A stretch of 64,000 nucleotides of DNA, taken from contig NZ_WTYQ01000004.1 of NCBI RefSeq assembly GCF_009828105.1, positions 186,001 to 250,000 on the forward strand. The letters are read 5' to 3'. Positions 24,339-34,046 of this stretch are shown piece by piece. The notes below the pieces were generated by a model that saw nothing but the letters and a program-made list of their open reading frames with translations, was not told the origin of the DNA and did not search any database. Made by a program: the position numbers and the translations under genes. Position 1 is the first letter of the stretch, and each line of letters begins with the position of its first letter. The stretch is from Altericroceibacterium indicum. Its GTDB lineage: Bacteria; Pseudomonadota; Alphaproteobacteria; Sphingomonadales; Sphingomonadaceae.

Positions 24339-24372
24339 GGCGGCGCGTGACTTGCAAGAGCAGTGCGCCGCC
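24339..24372 (-). other. Stem-loop between MFS and lacI-type genes
   Basis: GGCGGCGC (24339-24346) pairs with GCGCCGCC (24365-24372); an inner ACT/AGT pair is possible. No T-run. It lies in the 86-nt gap between carrier and regulator and may attenuate regulator expression. Confidence 0.45.
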
Positions 24373-24382
24373 TCTGCAATGT

Positions 24383-25660
24383 CTATGAGATAGGACGAAC
24401 GTTTACGTCAGCAGGATCGATCGATCCATAATCTTCGGCGTTACGTTCAGCCAGTTTCTTGGCAATAGGTTGGCGGGCCACATTCCATAGGCAGAGAATG
24501 GCCAGTAAGGTGGCAAACAGGCTGCCCAAAATCATGCTGTAATCGCTATTGCCCAGCATATCTCCGACGGCCCCCATGGCCAGCGGAGCGATGACTGCCC
24601 CGATACAGGTGAAGAACAGCAAGAAACCAGCGATTGATCCGTGGCGGCTTTTATCAAAGCAACTGATGCCTGTGGAGTTCATTGTCGGGTAAAGCACCGA
24701 CATGAAGATGCCTGTGGCTGGCAGTGCGAAAACGGCGACATCACGCCCCCCGGCAACGCCCACCCAGAACAGAAGGGCCATGGCTGTACTGCAGATCGCC
24801 ACAACCACCGTCCAATTAAGCTTGGATAAAAGCCACGCACCAAAGAAACGGCCTACTGCGCGCAGAATAAAGAAAATGGAAACGAGATAGGCTGCGAGCC
24901 ATACATAATTGCCAGTATAGTCAGCAAAATAGGTGGGGGCCCAGACATAAATGGCGGCCTCTGCCCCTACATAGAGCATCAGCGCTACCGCAAAAAACAG
25001 CGCAAACGGATCGCTCAACAACCGCAAGGCATCGCGCATATCTGCTGGCTTTTCATCAATTGCCTTGGGGCGATGTTTAGGAAATGGAGCGAAAAGCGTA
25101 CCCACCACCAGCATGAGGCAAAGGGCAGCGGCAACGAGATAGACCATCTTCCAACTGAACCCGTTTTGCAGCGAAAAGGTAACAATGGCCGGGCCAATCA
25201 CAGCGCCAATAGCAAAGAACCCTTCCACCAGATTCATGTTCGAAGCATGTTCGTGGGTTGAGTGTGAAATGTCTCCGATCAGTGCCAGAGCACCGGCCTT
25301 GAAAATGCCGATGCCCAAGCCTGATACGAACAGCAACAGCACGAAAATCCCGAAGCTGTTTCCGACTGCAAACAAAGCGCAAGTGGCACAGAACAGCCCC
25401 AACCCGAGCAGAATAGTGGCTTTATGGCCAAATCTGTCAGCAAGAAAGCCAAGCAGAATGGCCGCCAATCCGATCCCGGACATGGATGCGTAATGAAACG
25501 AACCCGCCGCTGTCATGCCTAGCTTATAATCGCGGATGACTTCAGGAATGATCGTACCGACTGAATCCGTTGTCATCGCAAAACTGGCAAACATCAAGAA
25601 GATGAGCAGTTTCAGAAAGCGGGTCGACTGAACAGGTGTAGGTTGCGTTGACGAGGCCAT
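24383..25660 (-). CDS. MFS transporter, probably sugar uptake
   Basis: Carrier of 425 residues with 12 predicted helices. N-terminal half MFASFAMTTDSVGTIIPEVIRDY, loop 2-3 motif GFLADRFGHKATILLGLGLF, then GIGIFKAGALALIGDIS; the C-terminal half has YVGAEAAIYVWAPTYFADY and NSTGISCFDKSRHGSIAGF. This resembles the FHS/FucP-like sugar group more than drug exporters. Start ATG 25660 is preferred over an upstream TTG (25684) that overlaps the tannase stop, because GGAAAGGG lies before the ATG. It follows the tannase-family gene by 24 nt, so both are co-expressed. Likely imports sucrose or the deacylated product. Confidence 0.87.
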   Translation of the reverse strand: MASSTQPTPVQSTRFLKLLIFLMFASFAMTTDSVGTIIPEVIRDYKLGMTAAGSFHYASMSGIGLAAILLGFLADRFGHKATILLGLGLFCATCALFAVGNSFGIFVLLLFVSGLGIGIFKAGALALIGDISHSTHEHASNMNLVEGFFAIGAVIGPAIVTFSLQNGFSWKMVYLVAAALCLMLVVGTLFAPFPKHRPKAIDEKPADMRDALRLLSDPFALFFAVALMLYVGAEAAIYVWAPTYFADYTGNYVWLAAYLVSIFFILRAVGRFFGAWLLSKLNWTVVVAICSTAMALLFWVGVAGGRDVAVFALPATGIFMSVLYPTMNSTGISCFDKSRHGSIAGFLLFFTCIGAVIAPLAMGAVGDMLGNSDYSMILGSLFATLLAILCLWNVARQPIAKKLAERNAEDYGSIDPADVNVRPIS

Positions 25661-25684
25661 TAAAACTGGGCCCTTTCCGTTCAA

Positions 25685-27466
25685 TTATTCTGATTTGGCC
25701 TTGCAGGTGAAGCTGGCAGCCGGATCATTGCTTTGCGCGCCGGGGTTTGCCTGTGCTTCAAGCGGATAAGGACAGATCGGCCGAGTGCGGCCTGGCCATG
25801 GGCTCGCCGGTCCTGCGGTGCCGATAAGCTTGTCAGGCGCTTTGCCCTTTTCAACCCAATTGACCAAGGCTCCGAAGGAATCATAATTGTCTGTCGCCGG
25901 ACCACCTTGACAATGCCCCATGCCGGGTACCGGGAAGACCCGGGTAAATTCGGCTGCTGTACCATTGTTCGCCTGATTGACCTCATTCCACCACGCCATC
26001 GTGTCGGCAATGGAGAAAACAGGGTCAGAAAGACCATGAGGAACAATCAGTTTTCCGCCACGTGCCCGGAAGGCTGCCAGATTGGATGAACGTGCGCTCA
26101 TCAGATCCCACGCAGACTGCTTGAATTCAGCATTCGTGGCGTAGATTTTTGCCGGGTCACGGTCGAAATCGTAATTGACCTGATAGGCGAGATATCCGTC
26201 CAAACCTACGCCAGGCACCTTGGGGGGTGTACTGAACATGATTGACAATGATGGTGCACCCATTGCCACATTGATGGACGGAACGCGCCCGTCTGAAGAT
26301 CCGATATGCCAGATGCGCCAGCCAGCATCGCCCCATCCGGCATCCCATGGGAGGCCGGGGTAAATCTGTTCACCTTTGCTGGTGCGAGGGCCTTGATGCA
26401 CTTTTTCCAAAGCATCGATCTGGGCCGTGGAAAGGCATCCATCTGCCTTGTCACCCTTGCAGCTATGCGCTTTCAGGTGCTGAATGACTTTTGGTGAAGT
26501 GCATTGGTGATAGGCGCCTACGAGACCATCCGTCAGGCCATCATTTGCGTCACAGGCTTCAAGGATCGATTGGCGAACAAGGGCCATATCGCCATCCGAG
26601 AATGTGGAGGCCAGGTTTGCAACTGTTAAAGGTTTGTTTTCAGCCTTTAGAATCCCGGCATAGGCTTGAGTGTTCCATGCTTCGGCGATGGCCGCACGGG
26701 GAAGCGAAAAGCCAGGTGCCGCAGCAACGATGCCATCATATAAAGTGGGGTAGCGTTGGGCGAGGGCCATACCTTCTTCCCCGCCTTTGGAACAACCGAA
26801 GAAGTAGCTATATCGGGGGTCAGCACCATAATAGGTTTTGATCAAAGCCTTGGCTGCAAGCGTTGAGGTTTTGAGCGATTCACCACCATAGTCAGCACGG
26901 GCCTGAGGGTCGAAGCCAAAGGCGGTCGGGCCGCCCTTATCCGGCACTGTGTTGATCGCATTGCTATGGCCGGAATCCTGCGAGAGAATGGCATAACCTT
27001 CTTGCAAAGCCGTTGGCTTGCCGAAACCAACCATCCCGATGGCCATACCCAATTCACCATTGGTTCCGCCGCCACCTTCAAACAGGAAGCGCCCATTCCA
27101 TTTTTCTGGCAGGCGGACGTGAAAGCGGATTGCGTAATCCTGCCCATCCACGCCTTTGCGTTCATGGGTAATGCCGGTCAGTTCGCAATGCGCCGGTAGG
27201 TTGAGCGTGGTCGAAGGGGCGCCCGGAATTCGCGCGGGTATGCTGAAAGGGCCAGCTTCATGATAGGTTGCATCACTTAATTTCGTGCCGGCATCGGGCC
27301 AGTGTGAAGCCATCATTTCGCCAAGTGCGGTGCAGCGTGCTGCTGGCCCGACCTGAGAGGATGCGACTTGTGTTTCTGGTGCTTGAGGCGCGCCTGTTGC
27401 GCAAGCCGCCAATGCACTCAAACCCAAGACTGATGCAGCGCAATTAAAAAAGGAATGCCTTGTCAT
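25685..27466 (-). CDS. Tannase/feruloyl-esterase-family lipoprotein
   Basis: Extracytoplasmic esterase, 593 residues, lipoprotein signal with LAAC (Cys22). Family features: FLFEGGGGTNG oxyanion region, FFGCSKGGEEGM with Ser226, calcium-loop-like CDANDGLTDGLVG, HGLSDPVFS with Asp481, and GMGHCQGG with His518. Cys225 next to the nucleophile and Cys519 next to the His reproduce the CS-D-HC arrangement typical of fungal and bacterial tannases and feruloyl esterases, where a disulfide holds the triad. These enzymes remove galloyl, feruloyl or coumaroyl groups. The gene heads the minus-strand sucrose set, behind operator copy 4, which ties aromatic-ester cleavage to sucrose use. GGGGGTAGG precedes the ATG. 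Confidence 0.93.
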   Translation of the reverse strand: MTRHSFFNCAASVLGLSALAACATGAPQAPETQVASSQVGPAARCTALGEMMASHWPDAGTKLSDATYHEAGPFSIPARIPGAPSTTLNLPAHCELTGITHERKGVDGQDYAIRFHVRLPEKWNGRFLFEGGGGTNGELGMAIGMVGFGKPTALQEGYAILSQDSGHSNAINTVPDKGGPTAFGFDPQARADYGGESLKTSTLAAKALIKTYYGADPRYSYFFGCSKGGEEGMALAQRYPTLYDGIVAAAPGFSLPRAAIAEAWNTQAYAGILKAENKPLTVANLASTFSDGDMALVRQSILEACDANDGLTDGLVGAYHQCTSPKVIQHLKAHSCKGDKADGCLSTAQIDALEKVHQGPRTSKGEQIYPGLPWDAGWGDAGWRIWHIGSSDGRVPSINVAMGAPSLSIMFSTPPKVPGVGLDGYLAYQVNYDFDRDPAKIYATNAEFKQSAWDLMSARSSNLAAFRARGGKLIVPHGLSDPVFSIADTMAWWNEVNQANNGTAAEFTRVFPVPGMGHCQGGPATDNYDSFGALVNWVEKGKAPDKLIGTAGPASPWPGRTRPICPYPLEAQANPGAQSNDPAASFTCKAKSE

Positions 27467-27597
27467 TTACCTACCCCCACTCAATCGTTGATTGCCACGA
27501 ACGGCTAAGGCAGGAGGTGCGCTTAAAGCGGAACTTGTCTCACCTGCCCGTCGGAAGAATACAAGATTCCTACGGCAAATGTGTGCTAATTCGAATT

Positions 27598-27609
27598 TCA
27601 ATCGATTGC
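27598..27609. promoter_or_regulatory. LacI-type operator copy 4
   Basis: TCAATCGATTGC, core CAATCGATTG intact, 132 bp upstream of the tannase-family start. A related but differently spaced repeat, CAATC-GTT-GATTG (27482-27494), lies nearer the gene and may be a decayed or accessory site. Confidence 0.72.
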
Positions 27610-27708
27610 AATGCGCAAACTTACATCTCCGCCGCGGCAATCTTCAAGCAATCGCCTTTGATAAGGAACAATCGCCTGAAGCGTGGGCAGTCGCTTGCGT
27701 TGGTGGAA

Positions 27709-28458
27709 TTAGCGCTTGAGTTCTGCCACCAGTTGCAGGACCTGTTTGGCCCATTCGGGGCGACAGATCAGCAAATCCGGCAGATAGGTGTTCGATTGAT
27801 TATAGATGAGTGGGCTTCCATCAATGCGCGAGCAATGGAGCCCATGGGAGCGGGCAACTGCAACTGGCGCACAGCTATCCCATTCAAACTGACCGCCGGA
27901 ATGCAGATAGATCTCGGCCTCCCCGCAAACCACAGCCATGGCTTTGGCTCCGGCGGAGCCCATGGGAACCAACTCGCCGCCAAGCTTTTGGGCCACTGCA
28001 ACAGATTCCTCTGCCGGGCGCGTGCGGCTGACGACGAGGCGCGGTGGCCCTGTATAGGCCGGGGCAGGGGTGGTCTGATCAGAGCGTAGAACCAATCCAC
28101 CATCACGGCCCGGTAGCGACACCGCCCCCACTTCAGCAACACCATCAATCGCTAGGCCGATATGGACCGCCCAATCAGAGCGCGCTTCGCCATATTCACG
28201 GGTGCCGTCGACGGGATCGACAATCCACACGCGTGATTTTTCGAGCCGATGGTCAGTATCCTTGCTCTCTTCCGAGAGGAGGCCATCCTCAGGCCGCTGT
28301 TCACGCAGCGCCTGAATGAGGAACTGATTAGCGACTTTGTCGCCCGCCTTACCCAGCGATTTGCCCTCAAACACGTCGCTGTCGCGGACTTCCAGCAGAA
28401 TGCGTCCGGCACAGATTGCGAGGTGGGCCGCCAGTTCTGCGTCGCTCATCTGGCTCAT
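27709..28458 (-). CDS. cysQ: CysQ, 3'(2'),5'-bisphosphate nucleotidase
   Basis: Removes 3'-phosphoadenosine 5'-phosphate (PAP), the inhibitory by-product of sulfate reduction. 249 residues of the inositol-monophosphatase fold: metal-site motifs GLLSEESKD and [29 protein letters not shown], and a second conserved block [20 protein letters not shown] near residue 200. ATG overlaps the cysNC stop by 4 nt (28455-28458), so it is the last gene of cysDNCQ. No sulfate permease or sulfite reductase genes lie in this window. Confidence 0.95.
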   Translation of the reverse strand: MSQMSDAELAAHLAICAGRILLEVRDSDVFEGKSLGKAGDKVANQFLIQALREQRPEDGLLSEESKDTDHRLEKSRVWIVDPVDGTREYGEARSDWAVHIGLAIDGVAEVGAVSLPGRDGGLVLRSDQTTPAPAYTGPPRLVVSRTRPAEESVAVAQKLGGELVPMGSAGAKAMAVVCGEAEIYLHSGGQFEWDSCAPVAVARSHGLHCSRIDGSPLIYNQSNTYLPDLLICRPEWAKQVLQLVAELKR

Positions 28459-30374
28459 GGAATGATCCTGGCAATAATCAGATCAGCCGCCTCTTCAGGA
28501 GTCATTGCAGTTGTATCGATGCGAATTTCCGGTTTTTCCGGCTCTTCATAAGGGCTGTCGATCCCGGTGAAATTCTTCAATTCGCCGCTGCGGGCCTTTT
28601 TGTAGAGCCCCTTCACATCGCGCGCTTCGGCAAGTTCCAGCGGCGTGTCGATATGGACTTCGATAAATTCGTTTTCGGGCAGCATGTTGCGGACCATTTC
28701 GCGTTCGGCACGGAATGGGCTGATGAAAGCGGTGATGACGATCAGGCCGGCATCGGTCATCAGCTTGGCGACTTCGCCCACGCGGCGAATGTTTTCGATC
28801 CGATCCGCTTCGGTAAAGCCCAGATCCTTGTTGAGACCGTGACGCACATTATCGCCATCCAGCAGGAAAGTGTGCCGGTTCATCCGGGCGAGCTTCTTTT
28901 CGACCACATTGGCGATGGTTGATTTCCCCGAACCAGAAAGGCCCGTGAACCACAAAAGCGCAGGCTTCTGGTTCTTCATCGCCGAATGGTCGTCTCGCGT
29001 AATGGTGGTGGGCTGCCAATGGACATTTTGCGCGCGGCGCAGGCTGAAATGGATCATGCCCGCAGCCACGGTGGCATTGGTGATCTTGTCCACCAGAATG
29101 AACCCGCCGAGTTGCTTGCTGTCCTTGTAGCATTCAAACACGATGGGTTTATCGGTGGTGACTTCAGCCACGCCAATTGAATTGAGGCTCAGCGACTTGG
29201 CTGCAAGGTGTTCCAGCGAATTGACGTCAATCTCATATTTAGGCTCGGCCACTGTCGCGCTAATTGTTTGTGTGGCGAGTTTCAGCCAATAGCCGCGCCC
29301 GGGAATGAGATTTTCATCGCTCATCCATACTATGGTGGTCTCAAACTGATCGGCTGCTTGTGGTGGCGCATCTGCGGCAGCGATCACATCACCTCGGCTG
29401 CAATCCACTTCATCTGCCAGTGTCAGCGTAACAGATTGGCCAGCCACCGCCTCGTCTTTATCGCCATCCATGGTGACGATGCTTTTGACGGTGCTCGTCT
29501 TGCCCGAAGGAACAATGCGAACTGTGTCGCCGGGGGCAATTTCACCATCTGAGATAAGGCCTGAAAAGCCCCGGAAATCTAAATTGGGTCGGTTTACCCA
29601 TTGCACTGGCATACGGAACGGCCGGGCCTGTTCTTCGTCAGCGCCAAGGTCTACCGTTTCAAGATGTTCGATCAGGCTGGGGCCGGAATACCACGGTGTT
29701 TCAGGCGAAGGTGCTATGGCGATATTGTCGCCCTTGAAGCCTGAAATCGGAATGGCAGTGAAATCCTTGATCCCGATGCTCTCTGCAAAGTTGCTGTAAT
29801 CGCTGACGATCTCGTCAAATGTGGCCTGATCGTAACCCACCAGGTCCATCTTGTTCACTGCCAGCACAATGTGACGAATGCCGATAAGATGAGCGAGGAA
29901 GGAATGACGACGGGTTTGCGATAGCACCCCTTTGCGTGCGTCAATCAGGATCACTGCTAAATCGGCGGTGGAGGCACCCGTCACCATATTGCGGGTGTAT
30001 TGTTCATGCCCTGGTGTGTCGGCGACGATGAATTTGCGCTTTTCGGTCGCGAAAAAGCGGTAGGCGACATCAATCGTAATGCCCTGTTCGCGTTCCGCCG
30101 CCAGTCCATCCACCAGCAGAGCAAAGTCGATGTCTTGCCCCTGTGTGCCAACCCGTTTGGAATCGGCTTCGAGTGCTGCCAGTTGATCTTCAAAGATCAT
30201 CTTGGAATCATAGAGCAAACGGCCAATCAGGGTCGATTTGCCATCGTCCACGCTGCCACATGTAATGAAACGGAGCAGGCCCTTGTTCTGATGGATGTCG
30301 AGATAAGCGTCGATGTCTTCGGCGATGAGAGCATCGGTCTTGTAGACCGGGTCCTGTGTCTGAATATCGGCCAT
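28455..30374 (-). CDS. cysNC: CysNC, fused ATP sulfurylase GTPase subunit and APS kinase
   Basis: Bifunctional protein, 639 residues. The N-terminal part (about residues 30-450) is the CysN GTPase: [18 protein letters not shown]-loop, [20 protein letters not shown], then EF-Tu-like beta-barrels. The C-terminal part (about 460-639) is adenylylsulfate kinase Cys[49 protein letters not shown]. With CysD it makes APS using GTP hydrolysis, then phosphorylates it to PAPS. The fusion is common in alphaproteobacteria. Start overlaps the cysD stop (TGATG) and the end overlaps cysQ (ATGA), so stoichiometry is probably set by coupling. Confidence 0.96.
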   Translation of the reverse strand: MADIQTQDPVYKTDALIAEDIDAYLDIHQNKGLLRFITCGSVDDGKSTLIGRLLYDSKMIFEDQLAALEADSKRVGTQGQDIDFALLVDGLAAEREQGITIDVAYRFFATEKRKFIVADTPGHEQYTRNMVTGASTADLAVILIDARKGVLSQTRRHSFLAHLIGIRHIVLAVNKMDLVGYDQATFDEIVSDYSNFAESIGIKDFTAIPISGFKGDNIAIAPSPETPWYSGPSLIEHLETVDLGADEEQARPFRMPVQWVNRPNLDFRGFSGLISDGEIAPGDTVRIVPSGKTSTVKSIVTMDGDKDEAVAGQSVTLTLADEVDCSRGDVIAAADAPPQAADQFETTIVWMSDENLIPGRGYWLKLATQTISATVAEPKYEIDVNSLEHLAAKSLSLNSIGVAEVTTDKPIVFECYKDSKQLGGFILVDKITNATVAAGMIHFSLRRAQNVHWQPTTITRDDHSAMKNQKPALLWFTGLSGSGKSTIANVVEKKLARMNRHTFLLDGDNVRHGLNKDLGFTEADRIENIRRVGEVAKLMTDAGLIVITAFISPFRAEREMVRNMLPENEFIEVHIDTPLELAEARDVKGLYKKARSGELKNFTGIDSPYEEPEKPEIRIDTTAMTPEEAADLIIARIIP

Positions 30375-31276
30375 CAGAAATAGCCCTCCTGCTTTTTCTT
30401 CTCCATTGAGGCATCCCCTCCATCGCGGTCAATTGCGCGGCCCTGCCGTTCTGAGGTAGTGGTGAGGAGCATTTCCTGCACCACTTCAGAGAGTGTGGAA
30501 GCCGTGCTTTCGACAGCGCCGGTCAGCGGGTAGCAACCCAATGTACGGAAACGGATGGAACGCATCTCAGGCTCTTCGCCGGGCTTCAATGGGAAGCGAT
30601 CATCATCGACCATGATCAGCAGACCATCACGCTCCACTGTTGGGCGTTTGGCTGCCATATAGAGCGGCACGATCTCGATATTTTCGGCCATGATGTATTG
30701 CCAGATGTCGAGTTCGGTCCAATTCGACAGGGGGAATACCCGGATACTTTCCCCCTTGGCCTTTTTGGCGTTGTAGAGGTTCCACAATTCGGGCCGTTGG
30801 TTCTTCGGGTCCCAGCCATGGCTGGCAGTGCGGAAGGAGAAGATACGCTCTTTCGCGCGGCTTTTCTCTTCATCCCGCCGTGCGCCGCCAAAGGCAGCGT
30901 CGAAGCCATATTTGGTGAGAGCCTGCTTCAACCCTTCCGTCTTCCACATATCGGTATGGAGCGGACCATGATCGAACGGGTTTATCCCGCGTTCCTTGGC
31001 TTCAGGGTTTTGATAGACGATGAGTTCCATCCCGGCATCACGCGCAGCCTTATCGCGCAGGGCATACATGTCCTGAAACTTCCAGGTCGTATCTACATGC
31101 ATCAGCGGGAAGGGCGGTGGCGAGGGGTAGAAGGCTTTCTTGGCCAGATGCAGCATCACTGCGCTGTCCTTGCCCACCGAATAGAGCATGACCGGGTTCT
31201 GCGCTTCGGCCATGACCTCGCGCATGATATGAATGCTTTCGGCTTCAAGCCGCTGAAGATGCGTCAGACGCTGCAT
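30374..31276 (-). CDS. cysD: CysD, sulfate adenylyltransferase small subunit
   Basis: Catalytic adenylyltransferase subunit of the PP-loop ATP pyrophosphatase type, 300 residues. PP-loop [20 protein letters not shown], substrate-site residues in [21 protein letters not shown], and the C-terminal [13 protein letters not shown] with the conserved Cys. Pairs with CysN. First gene of cysDNCQ; the 176 nt before it contain a GGGTGAC/GTCACCC hairpin (31364-31385) and presumably the promoter. No obvious riboswitch is visible. Confidence 0.96.
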   Translation of the reverse strand: MQRLTHLQRLEAESIHIMREVMAEAQNPVMLYSVGKDSAVMLHLAKKAFYPSPPPFPLMHVDTTWKFQDMYALRDKAARDAGMELIVYQNPEAKERGINPFDHGPLHTDMWKTEGLKQALTKYGFDAAFGGARRDEEKSRAKERIFSFRTASHGWDPKNQRPELWNLYNAKKAKGESIRVFPLSNWTELDIWQYIMAENIEIVPLYMAAKRPTVERDGLLIMVDDDRFPLKPGEEPEMRSIRFRTLGCYPLTGAVESTASTLSEVVQEMLLTTTSERQGRAIDRDGGDASMEKKKQEGYF

Positions 31277-31363
31277 AGGGCGCGTTCAAACCTCGGATAA
31301 TTGGGTGTAACAATGTTGAGAGGTTGATTGGCCTTTGAGGCGCGTAATCGCAAGGCGATGGGC

Positions 31364-31385
31364 GGGTGACATTTTCTTGTCACCC
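31364..31385. other. 7-bp hairpin upstream of cysD
   Basis: GGGTGAC and GTCACCC around an 8-nt AT-rich loop, between the end of the valine-catabolism operon and cysD. There is no T-run in the minus direction. Either an operator-like dyad for cysD or part of a weak terminator for the upstream operon. Confidence 0.35.
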
Positions 31386-31452
31386 CTAAATGCCCACCAT
31401 ACCACTCGGCGCTGAGGCGCGCTTTTGTGTTGTTTTTGAAAGTGCTTGCTGG

Positions 31453-32517
31453 TCAGTCTTGCAAGGCTTCGGAGTAAGGGCGCCAGCGCTGATCATCGTC
31501 CAATGGCGCAAACATCTGGTCGAGCAGATCGTCGCTCACCTCTTGAGCGCTGGGCGGGTTCCAGCTTGGTGTATTGTCCTTGTCCACCAAAACTGCGCGG
31601 ACACCTTCAGCAAAATCCGGGCGCATGATGGAACGCACCGCCAAGCGATATTCTACTTCCATCTCCTCGGCAAAATCCTTGCGGTGCGGTCCTTCCGCGA
31701 GCAAGCGCAAGGCCACTTTGCAGCTTTGCGGGCTACGGGAGCGCAGCGTTTTGAGTTCCTTTGCTGCCCAATCTGAAGGATCGTTCTGCAAGGCTTCAAG
31801 AATGTCTTCTAGGCAGTTGGAGGCAAATAGCCGGTCAATTTTCTCGGCATTCTTCGCGAGCCGAGCAGGGGACGGAGCGATGGATAGTTCGGCCAGAACT
31901 TGTTCGACTGCTTCGGGTGTTGCGATAATGCGCGCCTTGGCCTCAGCTATGGCGGTGCTGGGCAGATAGTGAGTGGCAAGCCCGGCCCAGTGACATTCTG
32001 CGCCGTCAAGTCTTGCTCCGGTCAGGGCCAGAAAGGCACCTACACGCCCGGGAAGCCGGGGAAGAAACCAGCCCGAACCAATATCAGGAAACAGGCCGAT
32101 GGCACCTTCGGGCATGGCGAACAGTGTATTTTCGGTCGCAATCCGGTAGCTGGCAGGTGTGGATAGCCCCACACCGCCACCCATCGTCACCCCATCCATG
32201 AATGTGATAATCGGTTTTGGGTAGGTGAACATCAGATGGGTCAGGCGGTATTCTGTGAAAAAGAATGCGCGGCCTGTTTCACCGCCATCTTCCAATACAG
32301 ATTTTCGGATACTGACCACATCGCCGCCAGCGCAGAACCCGCGCCCTTCGGCATGATCCACCAGCACAGTGGAGATCGCAGGGTCTGCACGCCACCGGAT
32401 CAATGCCTCAGCTATGGCTGCGGACATGTCCAGCGTCAGTGCATGAAGGGCCTTGGGGCGTCTGAGAGAAATATGGCCGATGGAGCCATGGGTGTGAATG
32501 CTCAGATCTTCACTCAT
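31453..32517 (-). CDS. 3-hydroxyisobutyryl-CoA hydrolase (crotonase family)
   Basis: Thioesterase step of valine catabolism (EC 3.1.2.4), 354 residues. Crotonase-fold markers with the hydrolase-specific pattern: GRGFCAGGDVVSI, FMDGVTMGGGVGLS oxyanion glycines, FAMPEGAIGLFPDIGSGWFL carrying the Glu and Asp used by HIBYL-CoA hydrolases, and the long C-terminal helical tail absent from ordinary enoyl-CoA hydratases. ATG overlaps the acyl-CoA dehydrogenase stop by 4 nt. With that dehydrogenase it covers isobutyryl-CoA oxidation and free 3-hydroxyisobutyrate release; the hydratase and dehydrogenase between and after are not in the window. Confidence 0.9.
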   Translation of the reverse strand: MSEDLSIHTHGSIGHISLRRPKALHALTLDMSAAIAEALIRWRADPAISTVLVDHAEGRGFCAGGDVVSIRKSVLEDGGETGRAFFFTEYRLTHLMFTYPKPIITFMDGVTMGGGVGLSTPASYRIATENTLFAMPEGAIGLFPDIGSGWFLPRLPGRVGAFLALTGARLDGAECHWAGLATHYLPSTAIAEAKARIIATPEAVEQVLAELSIAPSPARLAKNAEKIDRLFASNCLEDILEALQNDPSDWAAKELKTLRSRSPQSCKVALRLLAEGPHRKDFAEEMEVEYRLAVRSIMRPDFAEGVRAVLVDKDNTPSWNPPSAQEVSDDLLDQMFAPLDDDQRWRPYSEALQD

Positions 32518-33659
32518 TCGCGCAGTAAGTCCCTTCCAATGATCATCCGCATGATCTGGTTTGTGCCTTCCAAGATCGAATGGACCCGCAGATCGCGCCA
32601 GAACCGTTCGATGGGATAGTCTTCCAGATATCCATAGCCCCCATGCAACTGTAGAGCCTTGTCGGCAATGGTCGATCCGTGGTCGGTTGCCAGACGTTTG
32701 GCCATAGCGGCGAAGCGGGTCTTGTCAGCCGTTCCTTCCGTCACCTTGTCGGCAGCCAGATAAAGCAGCGCTCTCGCCGCCTCAAGGTCGGTGGCCATGT
32801 CGGCAATCGTGAACTGGGTGTTTTGGAAGTCGGCCAGTTTCTTTCCGAATTGCTTGCGTTCGCTGACATAGCGTACAGTCTCATCGAGGCAGCGCTGGGC
32901 ACCGCCCAGAGAGCAGGCAGCGATATTCAGCCTGCCGCCATCCAGGCCGCTCATCGCAATGGTGAAGCCCTGACCTTCTCGCCCCACCAGATTTTCAACC
33001 GGCACCAGGACATTGTCGAAATGTACCGAGGCAGTGGGTTGGGCATGCCAACCCAGTTTGCGTTCAGGTAATCCGAAGCTGACGCCGGGCATGTCTTTTT
33101 CGATCACGATGCAGGAGATTCCCCTGGGGTCATCCTCCCCGGTGCGCAGCATGGTTATATAAAGATCATTCTCGCCTGCACCGGAAATGAACTGCTTGGT
33201 GCCGTTCACCCGGTAGTGGTCGCCTTCCCGGATCGCACTGCTGGTCAGTGCCGCAGCGTCAGAGCCGGAATGGGGTTCGGTAAGGCAATAGGATGCAAAA
33301 CGATCCATCCCCACCATGGAAGGAAGGTATTTTTCCCGCAATAAAGGTGAACCGAACTGATCAATGATCCAACTCGCCATATTATGGATCGACAGGAAGG
33401 CGCTGGTCGCGGGGCAACCATAAGCCATCGCTTCCATGATGAGCACTGCCTCCAATCGGGTAAGGCCAATGCCGCCATTCTCTTCCGAGACATAGATGGA
33501 GCCAAACCCCAGCTTTGCCGCTTGCTGGATGACGTTGCGCGGGAAGATATGCTGGACGTCCCATTCAGCCGCATGGGGCGTAATCTGCTCAGCGGTAAAA
33601 CGCTGTGCAGCTTCCTGAATGGCGAGTTGGTCTTCCGTCAGCGAAAATTGCCCGCCCAT
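32514..33659 (-). CDS. Acyl-CoA dehydrogenase, probably isobutyryl-CoA
   Basis: FAD enzyme of 381 residues. Family motifs: YCLTEPHSGSDAAALTS in the middle domain, FDNVLVPVENLVG, and the C-terminal LHGGYGYLEDYPIERFWRDLRVHSILEGTNQIMRMIIG with the catalytic Glu (GTNQI region). Reaction: alpha,beta-dehydrogenation of a short branched acyl-CoA, electrons to ETF. Its place next to 3-hydroxyisobutyryl-CoA hydrolase makes isobutyryl-CoA the probable substrate. The start overlaps the RidA stop (TGATG). Confidence 0.92.
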   Translation of the reverse strand: MGGQFSLTEDQLAIQEAAQRFTAEQITPHAAEWDVQHIFPRNVIQQAAKLGFGSIYVSEENGGIGLTRLEAVLIMEAMAYGCPATSAFLSIHNMASWIIDQFGSPLLREKYLPSMVGMDRFASYCLTEPHSGSDAAALTSSAIREGDHYRVNGTKQFISGAGENDLYITMLRTGEDDPRGISCIVIEKDMPGVSFGLPERKLGWHAQPTASVHFDNVLVPVENLVGREGQGFTIAMSGLDGGRLNIAACSLGGAQRCLDETVRYVSERKQFGKKLADFQNTQFTIADMATDLEAARALLYLAADKVTEGTADKTRFAAMAKRLATDHGSTIADKALQLHGGYGYLEDYPIERFWRDLRVHSILEGTNQIMRMIIGRDLLRE

Positions 33660-34045
33660 CAGGTTTCTCCGACCTGTGCCTCGGCTTCGATTTCAACCTT
33701 CCAGCTAGGATCATAAAGAGAAGTCACGCCGACGAGCGTGGCTGTAGGGCGAACGCCTTGCAGGGCGGCGGCAAAGGCTGCGCTAACATCATCAGCATAT
33801 GCCATGTCAGTCACAAACATCCGGATGCGGACGATCTCGCTGACCTTACCATCAAGCCGTTCAATATGATCGGCAATTAACGCAAAGCAACGGTCCGCCT
33901 GCTCGCGAGCGCTTTCGGGAACAGAGCCATCCTCTGCAATGCCAACTGTACCAGACACTTCAATTCTTTGCCCTACGCGCAAAGCGCGGGTGAAGCCGAT
34001 TTCTTTTTCAAAAGGAGAGCGCGGGGGAATGGAAACTCTGCTCAT
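33659..34045 (-). CDS. RidA/YjgF-family protein
   Basis: Small trimeric enamine/imine deaminase family member, 128 residues from ATG 34045. This start lies 1 nt after the stop of the upstream lipoprotein gene; the longer frame would overlap that gene by more than 50 nt. RidA marks: SPFEKEIGFTRALRVGQRIEVSGT, VRIRMFVTD, and GVRPTATLVGVTSLYDPSWKVEIEAEA. The usual active-site Arg is in the position before PTATLV. In this operon it may deal with reactive imines from branched-chain amino-acid breakdown, or it may be a divergent RidA subgroup with an unrelated role. Confidence 0.85.
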   Translation of the reverse strand: MSRVSIPPRSPFEKEIGFTRALRVGQRIEVSGTVGIAEDGSVPESAREQADRCFALIADHIERLDGKVSEIVRIRMFVTDMAYADDVSAAFAAALQGVRPTATLVGVTSLYDPSWKVEIEAEAQVGET

Positions 34046-34046
34046 C

